A stretch of DNA of 64,000 bases from Rhipicephalus microplus (lineage: Eukaryota; Arthropoda; Arachnida; Ixodida; Ixodidae), in assembly GCF_043290135.1 (NCBI RefSeq), contig NC_134709.1, positions 68,553,456 to 68,617,455 on the forward strand, written 5' to 3'. The position numbers were made by a program, and so were the translations under genes. The notes beneath the pieces are model-generated. The model saw only the letters and a program-made list of their open reading frames with translations, did not search any database and was not told the DNA's origin. Positions 1 to 9,725 of this stretch are shown in pieces; within the stretch, counting starts at the first letter, position 1; each line of letters starts with the position of its first letter.

Positions 1-312
1 TGAGCTGAGCGCCGAGCGAAGTCGCCTTTACGGGCCTTTCGCGATTACTTTTTCTGTTCTCTCCTTATTTCTCGCTAAGTGGTTGCCAGTTTCAGACACG
101 CCCATCGTGTGTTAGCCCGCGACGCTGGCGAGATATCGATCCGCACGCAAATGTTCTCTCCAGTCAGCGAAACACGAGATCCCCTTCGAAATACCACACG
201 CAAAAGGAAATTTTTTTACAACGTGGTTCTGTGGTGTGCGCGCGTATAGTTTCGCTGTCTTTACGACGCGCGTTTTGTTTCGCGCCAAAACAGCTCGTGC
301 TGGCTTTGGCGC

Positions 313-414
313 GCTGGCTGTTGTGCAAATATAGAACCGATATAGGGCACCGATTGAAGGCACGCTGGCTGTTCTGCATCAGAATTGCCGATATAGGGCA
401 CCGAGTGAGTTATG
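313..414. repeat. two-copy 51-bp tandem repeat
   Basis: GCTGGCTGTT starts at 313 and again at 364, and CGATATAGGGCACCGA recurs at the matching offset in each copy. The two units are diverged in the middle. Function unknown. Confidence 0.7.
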
Positions 415-528
415 TAAGATAGTGGCAAAGGGATGCTAGAGGTTCGGCTCTGAAATTTCAAGCTGCTTAGTTACTTGCCGTGTTACTACATATGAAAGTG
501 GGCTGTTATGGTTGGTTCCTTTCTCCAT

Positions 529-618
529 ACGTGATACCACGTGATATCACCAGCGCACGTGATACCACGTGATATCACGAGCGCACGTGATACCACGAGT
601 GTGATACCACGAGCGCGC
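529..618. repeat. 28-bp tandem repeat with internal palindromes
   Basis: ACGTGATACCACG begins at 529, 557 and 585 (28-bp period), followed by a shortened fourth unit. The first two units carry CACGTG and the perfect palindrome GTGATATCAC. This could be a minisatellite or a cluster of protein-binding sites; nothing decides between them. Confidence 0.75.
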
Positions 619-1190
619 TTTATTTTACTTTGCAGGCTAGACAAATCAAACAAATCTTCCCACTTTGTTGCTTTTTATCTTATTCTTTCTTTATTACTTC
701 ATTTTTGGTGTTACAGGTGGCGGTCCCACATACACTAAGAGAAAATGCGCAGAGAACAGGAGGTGCGAAAAAAAGATTAAAACAAAACAATGTGGTCAAA
801 TGTGAGCCACAAGCGAGGGCGAGCTTAACAAGCAGGTCATAAATGTTTTCTGCCTCAAAGCAGTCGATGCTAAAGAAGATAAACGGGGGGAATTTTATTT
901 GAATGCGTAATAATACAAAAAATTCGGTGGATCCCACGTACATTGAGAATCGATGTTGTGCGAACCGTGCGGATGAAAGATCAATGTGTTTTTATTTCTT
1001 TTATGCAATGACGTTATAGCAACGTTTATGCAAGACGTTATGCAATCACGCTAAATATATGTACAAATCCACGCACACTAATACGTTAAACAGTCGTTTA
1101 TTTTTTTTATATTAGCAGTTGTTTACAGTTGCGTAGCGATGCCAACAAGAACATGAATATTAGCGACACCGGAAGCGGTAATCTATCCAG

Positions 1191-1431
1191 GCCCGGCCGC
1201 GGTGGTCTACTGGATAAGGTACTCGGCTTCTGACCCGCAGGTCGCGGGTTCGAATCCCGGCTGCGTCGGCTGCATTTCCGATGGAGGGGGAAATGGTGTA
1301 GGCCCGTGTGCTCAGATTTGGGTACACGTTAAAGAAGCCCAGGTGGTCGAAATTTCCGGAGCCCTCCACTACGGCGTCTCTCATAATCATATGGTGGTTT
1401 TGGGACGTTAAACCCCACATGTCAATCAATC
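1191..1431 (+). mobile_element. tRNA-derived SINE (Ruka-like), copy 1
   Basis: The 5' head looks like a tRNA, with an A-box (GTGGTCTACTGGATAAGG) and a B-box (GGTTCGAATCC). A conserved body follows and ends in a (TCAA)n tail. An exact 11-bp duplication, AATCTATCCAG, lies at 1180-1190 and 1432-1442 (it overlaps the tail), which is the mark of target-primed insertion. The resemblance to the tick SINE Ruka is from memory and should be confirmed. Confidence 0.88.
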
Positions 1432-1636
1432 AATCTATCCAGTGGTACATACCCGCCCCCGAGTATGTGCGACCGTTTTTTTTTTATTTTGAAAATGTTT
1501 CACGACGTACGCGACGAGATTGTGACGTTATTCATGACATGACCAGCGACTCGTATTCGACAAACTATCTTACCCTCCCGTACTAATATTGGTGTACACC
1601 CTATATTAAGGGGTGATTATGGAGCAGAGACGTAGG

Positions 1637-1639
1637 CGA

Positions 1640-1700
<61 letters not shown>

Positions 1701-1709
1701 CAGATAGAC

Positions 1710-1782
<73 letters not shown>

Positions 1783-1855
1783 TACATACATACATACATA
1801 CATACATACATACATACATACATACATACATACATACATACATACATACATACAG
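1637..1855. repeat. compound tetranucleotide microsatellite (GATA/CAGA/CATA)n
   Basis: About 215 bp of tandem tetranucleotides: GATA with a few CAGA interruptions, then CAGA, then CATA. Open frames across it on the minus strand are products of the repeat and are not genes. Confidence 0.97.
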
Positions 1856-2089
1856 ACGCCGAAAGTGCTTGAAGTACTCAAAGAAATGCTTCGCATTTAA
1901 TGTTTTAAGGGTGAACATTTGATAGAATTAGTATTGAGGATATGATATCTTCCGTAACAATATCACTACACGAAGTTTAACTTCCGTGAACATGAGATGA
2001 GGTCATACGTTGAACGCAATGCACTGGAAGTTTAACGAGTCAGCCGACATTACCTCCAGAATTTATGTAAGGATTTATCACTTGTACCC

Positions 2090-2333
2090 CGCCCCGCCAC
2101 GGTGGTCTAGTGGCTAAGGTACTCGGCTGCTGACCCGCAGGGCGCGGGTTCGAATCCCGGCTGCGGCGGCTGCATTTCCGATGGAGGCGGAAATGTTGTA
2201 GGCCCGTGTGCTCAGATTTGGGTGCACGTTAAAGAAACCCAGGTGGTCGAAATTTCCGGAGCCCTCCACTACGGCGTCTCTCATAATCATAGAGTGGTTT
2301 TGGGACGTTAAACCCCACATATCAATCAATCAA
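2090..2333 (+). mobile_element. tRNA-derived SINE (Ruka-like), copy 2
   Basis: It has the same architecture as the copy at 1191 and is closely similar along its length, including the tRNA head with GGTTCGAATCC. It is bounded by a 14-bp duplication, TATCACTTGTACCC, at 2076-2089 and 2334-2347. The young-looking duplication suggests a fairly recent insertion. Confidence 0.88.
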
Positions 2334-2347
2334 TATCACTTGTACCC

Positions 2348-4092
2348 AACATAATCGTGCGCTCACTGCCACGCAGCCATCGAGAAATTGCTTATTACAG
2401 ACCATTCGCTAGCAGTGCCGTAAATCCAGAAAAATCTCAAAGGGCGGCACACATCCTCTCATGGCGGCCATTTTGTTTTCATAAATATCGTTATATTTCT
2501 AATTACGCAGAAATAAACTGATGCCTTGAAATTAAATATAGCGATAATGACCCTCGGCGCCGGGTCAGGGAGCTTATATCTATAGCAGCAGTGAACAGTC
2601 ACTAGTTTCGAATGACTTGCATTCCTAACAAGCTCTGGTAGGTTTCTACTAAATTTTTTCATTCGATTTAAACAATTAGGCGCGAATGCTAGAACATTAG
2701 CCCCGTATTCACAAACGCTCCTCGACTCGATTTCCACCCTTCAGTTGACAGAGTTGATCACTGCGCCACCGCTCGGCTGAAAATGACGCTGCGCAACTCA
2801 AGGATCGCAGCAAATTATCGCTGATATGCGTGACTGGCTGTCCCTAAAGACGGCGCTCCCATCGGCTTTCTCAAGTGAAGGTGAAGCGTTGAGTGAAAGA
2901 ACGTTCTAGTAAGGTACAGCTTTTGCCTCGCTTCAGCTCCATTCACCATCGTGTTTACCTTTTAGGAATAGCCTAGTGCTGGAATGAATTATGCTATACC
3001 TAACTGTCAAGTAATACAAATGTGATTTTCGAAAGCATAATTCGAAGTGGGGACACTTGCAAGAGGTGTGCTCTCCACTAACCCGACTTCAAAGGGGGGT
3101 CAGGACCCCCTCCCCCCTGACCTTCCATCATTTACGCCACGCTTTGATTGTATACCTGAACCAGGGTTAGTTGGCTGGTTGGTTAGTTGGTTCCTCAACA
3201 CCTTGGTGCAACCCACCTAGGGGGATAGGTCATGAATGGGACGGTGTCTTGCTTTTTAAATTAATTCACATCTTGAAAGAGAGGGTTGGATTAATTAGGT
3301 AATATAGGTAATAATAAAAAGGTGTTAAATTTCCAGAAAAAACCTTGAAGAGAAAACATATAAACATACAAAAAAATTATAAATAAAACAACTGATGTTA
3401 CTTAATTTTAGCATTCTATTCTTTTAGATTCTCGTAAGAAATTCGTAACAGCGGTAAAAGCGCTCCTGTGGCTGAATCCAAATGCGACTGCGCCAAATGA
3501 AAGAATCACTGGAAGTGTCAAGGGTTAGGCTGAGAGGCCAAAAGCGTCCACCTCGAGATTTTTTATCTTTTTTTTGCGTGTTTTCTTTATTTCGCCAGTG
3601 CATGCATATTTCTCGACATCTGACGTTGCTGATTTGATATCCTCTTCTTGGTTTCACAAGTTGTGGAAGATTTAGCTCATTATGCGTGTTTGCAAACGTG
3701 ATGGGCTATTGTGCACGTTAGTTGCTGTGTGTCGTGCACTTCATAATGTATACATAATGTGCGCTACGGGAAAACTAGGCGCGTTTCCTCGCCTTCGGTT
3801 GCTGTGTCATGGCAATCGCGCGCGTTCATGCGTTGCCAAAACAGTAAATAAAATTTAAAAAAAAGGTAATTGTTATAGGTATACACGCACGAATACACGT
3901 AGAGGTTGGCTAAACGAAGGGAAAAAAAAGAAAAACGCCAAGCCTGCGCGGATGGCGCAGCACAGTCACAGCGAAAGCTAGAAGAGTGGCCTTTCAGGCC
4001 CTTTTCTAAATACTCAATGGGTAACTACTGCAAGCACACTTGCTTGATACCCACTAGGTGACTATTAATAAACTTATTTGGGTAGTAGGCCA
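2348..4092. other. intergenic, no gene recognised
   Basis: AT-rich DNA with a GGTT-type simple stretch near 3165-3195. Open frames at 2459-2737 and 3424-3657 (minus) show no recognisable domain and no splice-site support. Confidence 0.5.
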
Positions 4093-4240
4093 GCATTAGC
4101 TTTGCTATTTTTCGTCATTCTTCACTTGCAAGGAATTTTGTGCCACTTGTTCATGCAGTGGATGACGACGATGAGGAATTATGGGTGAAATGAGTATGCG
4201 CCACAGGTTAATAGGGGAACAAAAAAACAAGCTTTTGGGG
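4093..4240. repeat. dispersed repeat family A, copy 1
   Basis: This segment matches 38712-38879 along its length. Shared landmarks include TTGCAAGGAATTTTGTG, GATGAGGAATTATGG and AACAAGCTTTTG. The family is unknown to me; it may be part of a larger tick transposon. Confidence 0.7.
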
Positions 4241-4394
4241 TGGATCGGAGAATCGGACGGCCCACTCGTTGCGTTATTCACATTGTGCGACGACTGGTTG
4301 TTCTTTCGCTGTTTTGAAACGCTTTATATCTCGTATTAACGCGATTGCTTTCCCGACATCAAACCCTTGTAAGGCAAGTTTGACAACGAGTCCC

Positions 4395-4491
4395 AGGTAC
4401 CGGTGTGACTCAGTTGTAGATTACTGGGCTGGCACCCAGCGGACACGGGTTCGAGCCGCACTGTATCATTGGTGCTAGGTCTTTTTTTTTT
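4395..4491 (+). other. tRNA-like sequence (SINE head or tRNA pseudogene)
   Basis: It contains A-box-like GACTCAGTTGTAGATTACTGG, an anticodon-like stem CTGGG/CCCAG, a B-box-like GGGTTCGAGCC, and then an 11-T run near 4481 that could end Pol III transcription. The T stem pairs poorly, so a working tRNA is unlikely. Confidence 0.45.
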
Positions 4492-4679
4492 TCCCGATTT
4501 CGCGCGATATGGTTACGGACACCGGCGGCGGCGGATAACAGCGCGTGACCCGAGTTGTGATCTCATAACAGCTTTCGCTGTAAAATTCTGGCCACGCCAC
4601 TGCCTTTTATACAAAACGAAGTATGCATTACCAAGTGTTCATCACTGTAGTGAAGAACAGCTTCTTCCACGTCTCCACA

Positions 4680-4928
4680 GTGTCCACACTGTCCACGTCT
4701 CTCGTCTCAAGCCATATTATGACCCATTAGTCGTTTCTTCTCCCTAATCCACCAGGATGGCGTCTTTTTGTGGGGAGGGCGATTGTAGTGAAGAAGAGGA
4801 GCTTCAGCGGCATTTCTCGGCGCATCAGGGGCATCGCCATCAGCATAAGCTCGTGCTTGCTGCGCTTGGCCGGACGCTGCTGACTGCTTCGCTTTCTGCG
4901 TTCTGCGCTGCAAATAAACCCCGTTACA
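4680..4928 (+). mobile_element. 3' remnant of a Ty3/gypsy LTR retrotransposon
   Basis: The last codons of an integrase-type pol are visible around 4688-4745, with the HVSRLKPYYDP motif typical of gypsy pol C-termini. A stop, a purine-rich tract (TGGGGAGGGCGAT, 4771-4783) and an LTR-like segment follow. The rest of the element is absent, so this is a dead 5'-truncated copy. Confidence 0.65.
4784..4928 (+). repeat. LTR of the truncated gypsy remnant
   Basis: The 145-bp segment begins TGTAGTG right after a polypurine tract and ends GTTACA, giving the TG...CA termini of LTRs. It carries AATAAA about a dozen bases before its end. No partner LTR was seen in the window. Confidence 0.55.
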
Positions 4929-5594
4929 ATCACTTTTATATAGACTCATTATCAAGCGGCTTCCACCTTAAAGTGTTAAATGCTGCCGAAATATATTTCT
5001 TCCCGCGGTTCAGCGATGTCTTATCGCGGGAAAAGAAGAAACGTGCGAACAGAGCGAATGGGGGGGCATTTGTGTGGCGAGCCGAAATTCCGAGAACGGC
5101 AGTGCGAGTCATAGACTGCGCGGCATTGATCGAATCTCTTCGCGCGCGGCCGGAAGATGTGCTCGCTTTTCTTCGCCGGCTTGTTTCGTGTATATGTGTG
5201 TACGTACGTACGTGTGCTCACCGGCCGCTCCGCTCTGACTCATTCTCTTCCTGAGGTGTGGGCGCGCGCAGCTTTTGTTGTTTTTGGCAGCTGCTTTCTC
5301 TCTCTCCAAAAGCGTCGCGGCGGTATATAGGGGTTTCAGAAGTGTCATTTCTCCGCGTCATTCGAGGAACGTCTGGTGATTATGGCGCATTTTCGTGAAA
5401 CAGTTTCTAACCCGACACTTTTTTTCTGTCGCTTTTGCTGTGAACCCTGACAAACCATTAAATTTGAAACAATTGAACTCCACGTGCACAAACTGGCTTC
5501 TAGTACTTACTGTTACGATGAGTCGTCTAAAAGCCAAAAGCCATTAATTTGTTTGTTTTTGCTTTTCTCGACATATATTAGTATTACGAAGTGC

Positions 5595-5595
<1 letters not shown>
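4929..5595. other. CpG-rich stretch, no gene recognised
   Basis: The region from about 5000 to 5400 is much richer in CpG than its surroundings and contains CGTACGTACG-type simple sequence. No reading frame has recognisable homology. A possible core promoter is listed separately. Confidence 0.4.
5320..5355 (+). promoter_or_regulatory. possible TATA-type core promoter
   Basis: GGTATATAGGGG (about 5321-5332) sits in a CpG-rich stretch, and the following bases include initiator-like TCAGAAG and TCATTT. No transcript or downstream first exon could be tied to it, so it may be chance or part of an old transposon. Confidence 0.18.

Positions 5596-5659
<64 letters not shown>
5596..5659. repeat. (AAT)n microsatellite
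   Basis: About 64 bp of uninterrupted ATA/AAT trinucleotides. Confidence 0.97.
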
Positions 5660-5922
5660 GGCATGGCTGATTTCTGTGTCATAATAGGCCGAAATATATC
5701 ACGAAAATTAACCGCTCTTCACAGAGGTACTTGGGCGTTTATTGCGCTTTTTTTTTTCGCCACAGCGGTGAACAATGAGTTCGATTGAAACAAATCGTAG
5801 TGTCACGCGGAGAACGTACGGCAAACAGTTCGAACATCGAGCGCGCTGCCCTAGTTGAAAAGGTGCCCGAAAAGACTACACACAAACTTGAGCGCGAATC
5901 AACACCTGTTACTTAAAGCATG

Positions 5923-6177
5923 ACCCCGCCGCGGTGGTCTAGTGGCTAAGGTACTCGGATGCTGACCCGCAGGTCGCGGGTTCGAATCCTGGCTGCAGCC
6001 GCTGCACTTCCGATGGAGGCGGAAATGTTGTAGGCCCGTGTGCTCAGATTTGGGTGCTCGTTAAAGAACCCCAGGTAGTCGAAATTTCCGGAGCCCTCCA
6101 CTATGGCGTTTCTCGTAATCACATGGTGGTTTTGGGACGTTGAACCCCACGTATCAATCAATAAATCAATCAATCAC
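5923..6177 (+). mobile_element. tRNA-derived SINE (Ruka-like), copy 3
   Basis: Complete head (B-box GGTTCGAATCC), body and (TCAA)n-type tail. Flanking 14-bp duplications at 5909-5922 and 6178-6191 (TTAC, T or A, then TAAAGCATG) differ at one base, so this copy is somewhat older than those at 1191 and 2090. Confidence 0.87.
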
Positions 6178-6408
6178 TTACATAAAGCATGCTGCTGGAG
6201 CACAAAGAAGTACTCGCGAAACTTGCGCATAGGTATAACAGTCGCAGTTATTTCTTTGTGCGTCAGCAACACGCTCCTTTCGCATACGTGTCCGTTGCAG
6301 CCAGGGTAGTGACCTTCGTGCTGTCTCTGACTACAGCGCCAGCTTGCGGCCAAAGCACGAGATGTGCGCCGGCCTCATCGCGAAATGAGCGCATGCGCAC
6401 TAGCAGGA

Positions 6409-6542
6409 GCGTAGCCAGAAAAAAAAATATTTTTCAGGGGAAGGGGAGGGAAGTTCAACCTTACTTTATGTGAGATGCTAGCGAAATGGAAAACTTTCGG
6501 GGTGATTGACCCCCCCCCCCCCCCCTTTTCCCCTGGCTACGC
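6409..6542. mobile_element. short foldback (MITE-like) element
   Basis: Perfect 10-bp inverted ends GCGTAGCCAG / CTGGCTACGC lie at 6409-6418 and 6533-6542. The interior holds an A-run, a G-rich tract and a C-run of about 17 bases that could partly pair. CATGCGCAC occurs directly outside on both sides (6392-6400 and 6544-6552) and may be a 9-bp target duplication. It has no coding capacity. Confidence 0.55.
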
Positions 6543-6552
6543 ACATGCGCAC

Positions 6553-7328
6553 AAGTGATCAGGCGTTGCTCTGTGGGGACAACGAAAACAAGCGCCTCCG
6601 AGCTCTGCGTGCCGCCAGCTGTAAATGTTGTATATAAATATCTCGCCGTTAGTGCGCTCAAGAACGTACGCTGTATGTCTCGAGTCATAGAACATCTATC
6701 TATACGGGCCGAGGCGTTTCGTCGTACTGCGGCGCAAGGAGCCGTAGGTTCTGCTCTCGGCGACAAAACCATTTCTTCTAGGCTTTTTTTTTTTGCGTCA
6801 TCTACTAGTGTATGCTTTACGTCATATCCGTGACGGAAAATCGTCAGTGGAGCCATGGCCGACCCGGCATAAAACAATATCATGTTAATAATAGTAATAA
6901 TTTAGGACGTATGTGGCTCCAGATCCGCGATATGACTATTTATATAATGAGGCACGTGACTCCGACTTAATTTTGACCAGCCGGTGTTCTTTGAAACGTC
7001 TCTAAAGAGAAAAGGACGACTTTTAACTCTTTCGCGACACCACAAACGCAGCGCCTGTTGCAAGAAGACTCTTGTATGAGCGAAAATACGCGCGAAAAAA
7101 TTCTGGTGGCAATACGACTTTCATTTTTCCAGCGCCAGTTGCTTTAATGTCATGAATTTGAACGCCGTTTCCTCCTCGGGCGCAAGTAGTTCTTGAACAG
7201 TAAAATGGAGTAATTCGTGTTCTGAAAGAGCCAGAGACTTGACATATCGAAGTTTAGTAAATTTCCTTATAGCCAATATTGCCAAAATACAAAGAAATGT
7301 GAAATTGAAAATACAAAGGGAGGGAGCG

Positions 7329-7332
<4 letters not shown>
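6553..7332. other. intergenic with a decayed SINE fragment
   Basis: No gene recognised. Around 6946-7000 the pieces ACTCCGACTTAATTTTGACC and GGTGTTCTTTGAA look like a badly decayed reverse-strand copy of the SINE body seen at 1191. Confidence 0.35.

Positions 7333-7384
<52 letters not shown>
7333..7384. repeat. (AT)n microsatellite, left half
   Basis: A 52-bp AT dinucleotide run ending exactly where the LTR element begins. The matching run at 9658-9719 is its other half, so the element inserted into one microsatellite. Confidence 0.95.
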
Positions 7385-7387
<3 letters not shown>

Positions 7388-7512
7388 AATGATAATAAAT
7401 AGTGGGGCTCAGGCAAGGGCGCAGGCTAGGTTACGGAAGCCGAGGAAGACGAAGCAGAATAAGAACAGCCGGCCTGCAGCAAAGGCGTTGTCTCTTATTT
7501 CTCGTCGTTACA
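7385..7512 (+). repeat. 5' LTR of gag-only element
   Basis: 128 bp, starts TGTAATGATAATAAATAGTG and ends CGTCGTTACA. It appears identical to 9530-9657. Confidence 0.9.
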
Positions 7513-7513
7513 A

Positions 7514-7524
7514 TGGCGCAGTCG
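7514..7524 (+). other. primer-binding site, tRNA-Ser type
   Basis: TGGCGCAGTCG starts two bases after the 5' LTR. It is complementary to a 3' end CGACTGCGCCA, the serine-tRNA end used as primer by several insect gypsy elements (from memory). Confidence 0.65.
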
Positions 7525-7737
7525 ACGAAGAAAACGGCTTACGTCTCGGTTTCGTCATCCAGAACGCCCGCCGACGTGCAGCCGCAGTAAGCGTCGCTTG
7601 AGGACGGCGTCAAGCCCTCCTCGGCAGCTGTTTACTGACACCACCGTTCGGGGACGGCGTCAAGGCCTCCTCGGCGGCTCCAGCACCCGTTACCGGTACC
7701 AGTTCACGATAAGGAACGCCGTCACGCTTCTTCGCTG

Positions 7738-9534
7738 ATGGAACCCGCAAGGCGTCCGTCGCGGCCAGCATCGATCCCAGCACCGACGGATGGCGTCCAG
7801 GCCTCCGTTGTGGTTCCGGGAAACTTGTCCTGGGACGCGACACGTCGCGGCAACCATGCGCACGGGCCTCTCTCACCTAGGGATGGCGTACATGCCTCCT
7901 CCATACCTGGCAACCTGTCGGCGCTTCAAGCACCCACCGTGTACGGCGTCGAGGCCTACCCGGCGGCGCAAGACCGCTTCATCTACGCCACAGTACCAGG
8001 TCACAACTCATCACACGGGTTCCGCTTGCCTGGGAACGTCGTTGACGCTTCCAGCGCCCTGGAACCCATGTCCACGATTCCTACCACAGCTGGATTTCCA
8101 AGGGACGCCGTCCACGCGTCCTTGGTCAGCAATTGTACCACCTCGAGTACCGCAGTCACTGTATCCTCCGCAGAGGCGGGCCTTGGCTCTTCGTGCGGAT
8201 CACACGACAGCGCAGCGGAGCTGCAGCATACCATCGCGCAACTCCGCGTCACGACCAACGCCCTCATAGCGTCGAGCTCCCAGCTATGTCCTGCCATCTT
8301 GCCAACATTGTGCGCACTCAATGCCATGTTGGCTGCGGCCGCCTCACAAAACTTCGAGGTAAGCTCGCCCGAGAACCGTCGCAATCTCGGGCGTTCTCTC
8401 ACGGAGGTATCAGAGCAAGTGAACTGCTTGGCGTGGGCACATCTCGGAGTTTTGCCCGCAGTCCCGCCATCGCCGATTTCCTTCGAGCTACCGGAGTTTC
8501 GCGGCTTCCAGGACGATGCCAAGGAATGGGTGGCAACCGTCAACGCTGTCGGAGATCACGCAGCGTGGACGGACCAAAAGAGGTGGGGCATGGCCATAGA
8601 CCGCCTTCGGAATGCTGCCGCGGCTTGGCATCGATACGAAGGCGTGCGGCAGACGTCCTGGGTGGACTGGAGTGACAAGCTCATAGCTGCTTTTGGACGG
8701 AGTCACCATCACCTCTCCACGACCACCCAGTCTTACGCGACCGCTACCGAGAATAGATCCCAGAAGGAGACCACCCTCGCGGCTTCAGCTGTATTTTGCA
8801 GCTTCCCGACAGCCAATTTAACCACCTACCCTGGGACGAACAACCCTACAGTGTTGACCCTCACTTCGAAGCGACATCTCCTGATATCACGTCAGTCTGT
8901 GGCCGAGTGTGCGGACGTCTGCCACACGCTAAGCGCCGCCTCCTTCAAAGTCACTGTCAGCAAAGACCTACCAGAGAAGGTAATACTTCCGGTTAGTGAC
9001 AGGTCATCTGACAATGAAGGCTCTACTGCACGTGAAACTATAGGAATAAACAGCTTGAGCATGAGTCCGACAAAGGCAGTGCTGCAAGAGCACGCGTTGC
9101 CTCTCAAGCTGCAACCTGAACTCGGCTCTCAGATGACTACAAAGACACCCCGACGCCCCTTGCCACACCGCAAGCAACGCAGGCGTCGACGCTCAGTGCA
9201 GCAGGTGACGGTGCAGCGTGGACTATTTCCAGCATTTGTAACACGACTGCGACAGGATGCTCAAACCGACGAGATTAAACCAACGCGGCCACTTTGCAGG
9301 AGTCTGTATCTCCTGCTAGCGGCATCTTGTCCAAGTCAACAGCGTTGGCCCCATCGTGGACGACGCCTGCACCGACCATCACGTCACAGCCAGTGTCGTC
9401 CTCCGGAATCTCCTTCAACAAACTTCCATGTGAAATATCAGCTTGGCCGAGCCCGGCCACCCCGGAATAGTCAATGCCGCCCACCGGAGACATTGTCGGT
9501 AGCCCACGAGGCTCGCAGTCGGGGCCGAGTGTAA
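7738..9534 (+). CDS. gag-like protein of non-autonomous LTR element
   Basis: A 598-codon open frame fills the element between its LTRs; the stop codon lies inside the first bases of the 3' LTR. Residues about 1-130 are low-complexity, with a degenerate repeated phrase of the type DGVxAS...PGNLS. Residues about 250-325 carry a capsid-like pattern: LPEFRGF, then DAKEWV, then W-rich segments and an AFG end, as in retrotransposon gag domains. The C-terminal third is basic (PHRKQRRRRR) and may bind nucleic acid. No CCHC knuckle and no pol motifs are seen. The frame is open upstream to 7639 without another ATG, so 7738 is the natural start. Gag identity is inferred from context plus the weak capsid pattern. 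Confidence 0.7.
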   Translation: MEPARRPSRPASIPAPTDGVQASVVVPGNLSWDATRRGNHAHGPLSPRDGVHASSIPGNLSALQAPTVYGVEAYPAAQDRFIYATVPGHNSSHGFRLPGNVVDASSALEPMSTIPTTAGFPRDAVHASLVSNCTTSSTAVTVSSAEAGLGSSCGSHDSAAELQHTIAQLRVTTNALIASSSQLCPAILPTLCALNAMLAAAASQNFEVSSPENRRNLGRSLTEVSEQVNCLAWAHLGVLPAVPPSPISFELPEFRGFQDDAKEWVATVNAVGDHAAWTDQKRWGMAIDRLRNAAAAWHRYEGVRQTSWVDWSDKLIAAFGRSHHHLSTTTQSYATATENRSQKETTLAASAVFCSFPTANLTTYPGTNNPTVLTLTSKRHLLISRQSVAECADVCHTLSAASFKVTVSKDLPEKVILPVSDRSSDNEGSTARETIGINSLSMSPTKAVLQEHALPLKLQPELGSQMTTKTPRRPLPHRKQRRRRRSVQQVTVQRGLFPAFVTRLRQDAQTDEIKPTRPLCRSLYLLLAASCPSQQRWPHRGRRLHRPSRHSQCRPPESPSTNFHVKYQLGRARPPRNSQCRPPETLSVAHEARSRGRV

Positions 9535-9654
9535 TGATAATAAATAGTGGGGCTCAGGCAAGGGCGCAGGCTAGGTTACGGAAGCCGAGGAAGACGAAGC
9601 AGAATAAGAACAGCCGGCCTGCAGCAAAGGCGTTGTCTCTTATTTCTCGTCGTT

Positions 9655-9657
<3 letters not shown>
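9530..9657 (+). repeat. 3' LTR of gag-only element
   Basis: 128 bp, the same sequence as 7385-7512. It is followed immediately by the (AT)n tract. Confidence 0.9.

Positions 9658-9719
<62 letters not shown>
9658..9719. repeat. (AT)n microsatellite, right half
   Basis: A 62-bp AT run starting directly after the 3' LTR. It is the continuation of the tract at 7333-7384. Confidence 0.95.

Positions 9720-9725
<6 letters not shown>

Larger units (their letters stand above)
1..1190. other. upstream flank, no gene recognised
   Basis: No reading frame here has exon-like features or a recognisable motif. The first 300 bases are fairly CpG-rich and the rest is AT-rich. Two short tandem repeats (listed separately) are the only structure I can support. 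Confidence 0.5.
7385..9657 (+). mobile_element. non-autonomous gag-only LTR retrotransposon
   Basis: Two 128-bp repeats (7385-7512 and 9530-9657), identical by eye with TG...CA ends, flank an interior holding one long gag-like frame and no protease, reverse transcriptase or integrase. A primer-binding site follows the 5' LTR directly, and a G-rich stretch (AGTCGGGGCCGAG) precedes the 3' LTR. Both flanks are (AT)n, so the target duplication cannot be delimited. Identical LTRs indicate recent insertion, presumably mobilised by an autonomous relative elsewhere. Confidence 0.88.

Noticed and set aside
529..618. CRISPR-like array
   Set aside because: Units are contiguous with no unique spacers, and the DNA is eukaryotic.
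1191..1270. Functional tRNA gene
   Set aside because: The tRNA-like head continues into the SINE body with target duplications and recurs many times; it is a SINE promoter, not a tRNA gene.
1601..1918. Open frames of 76-105 codons in three reading frames on the minus strand
   Set aside because: They are translations of the GATA/CAGA/CATA microsatellite (repeating YLSI and MYVC) and are open only because the repeat lacks stops.
4757..5254. 165-codon plus-strand frame
   Set aside because: It starts in the polypurine tract and LTR of a gypsy remnant and continues into CpG-rich DNA without recognisable motifs.
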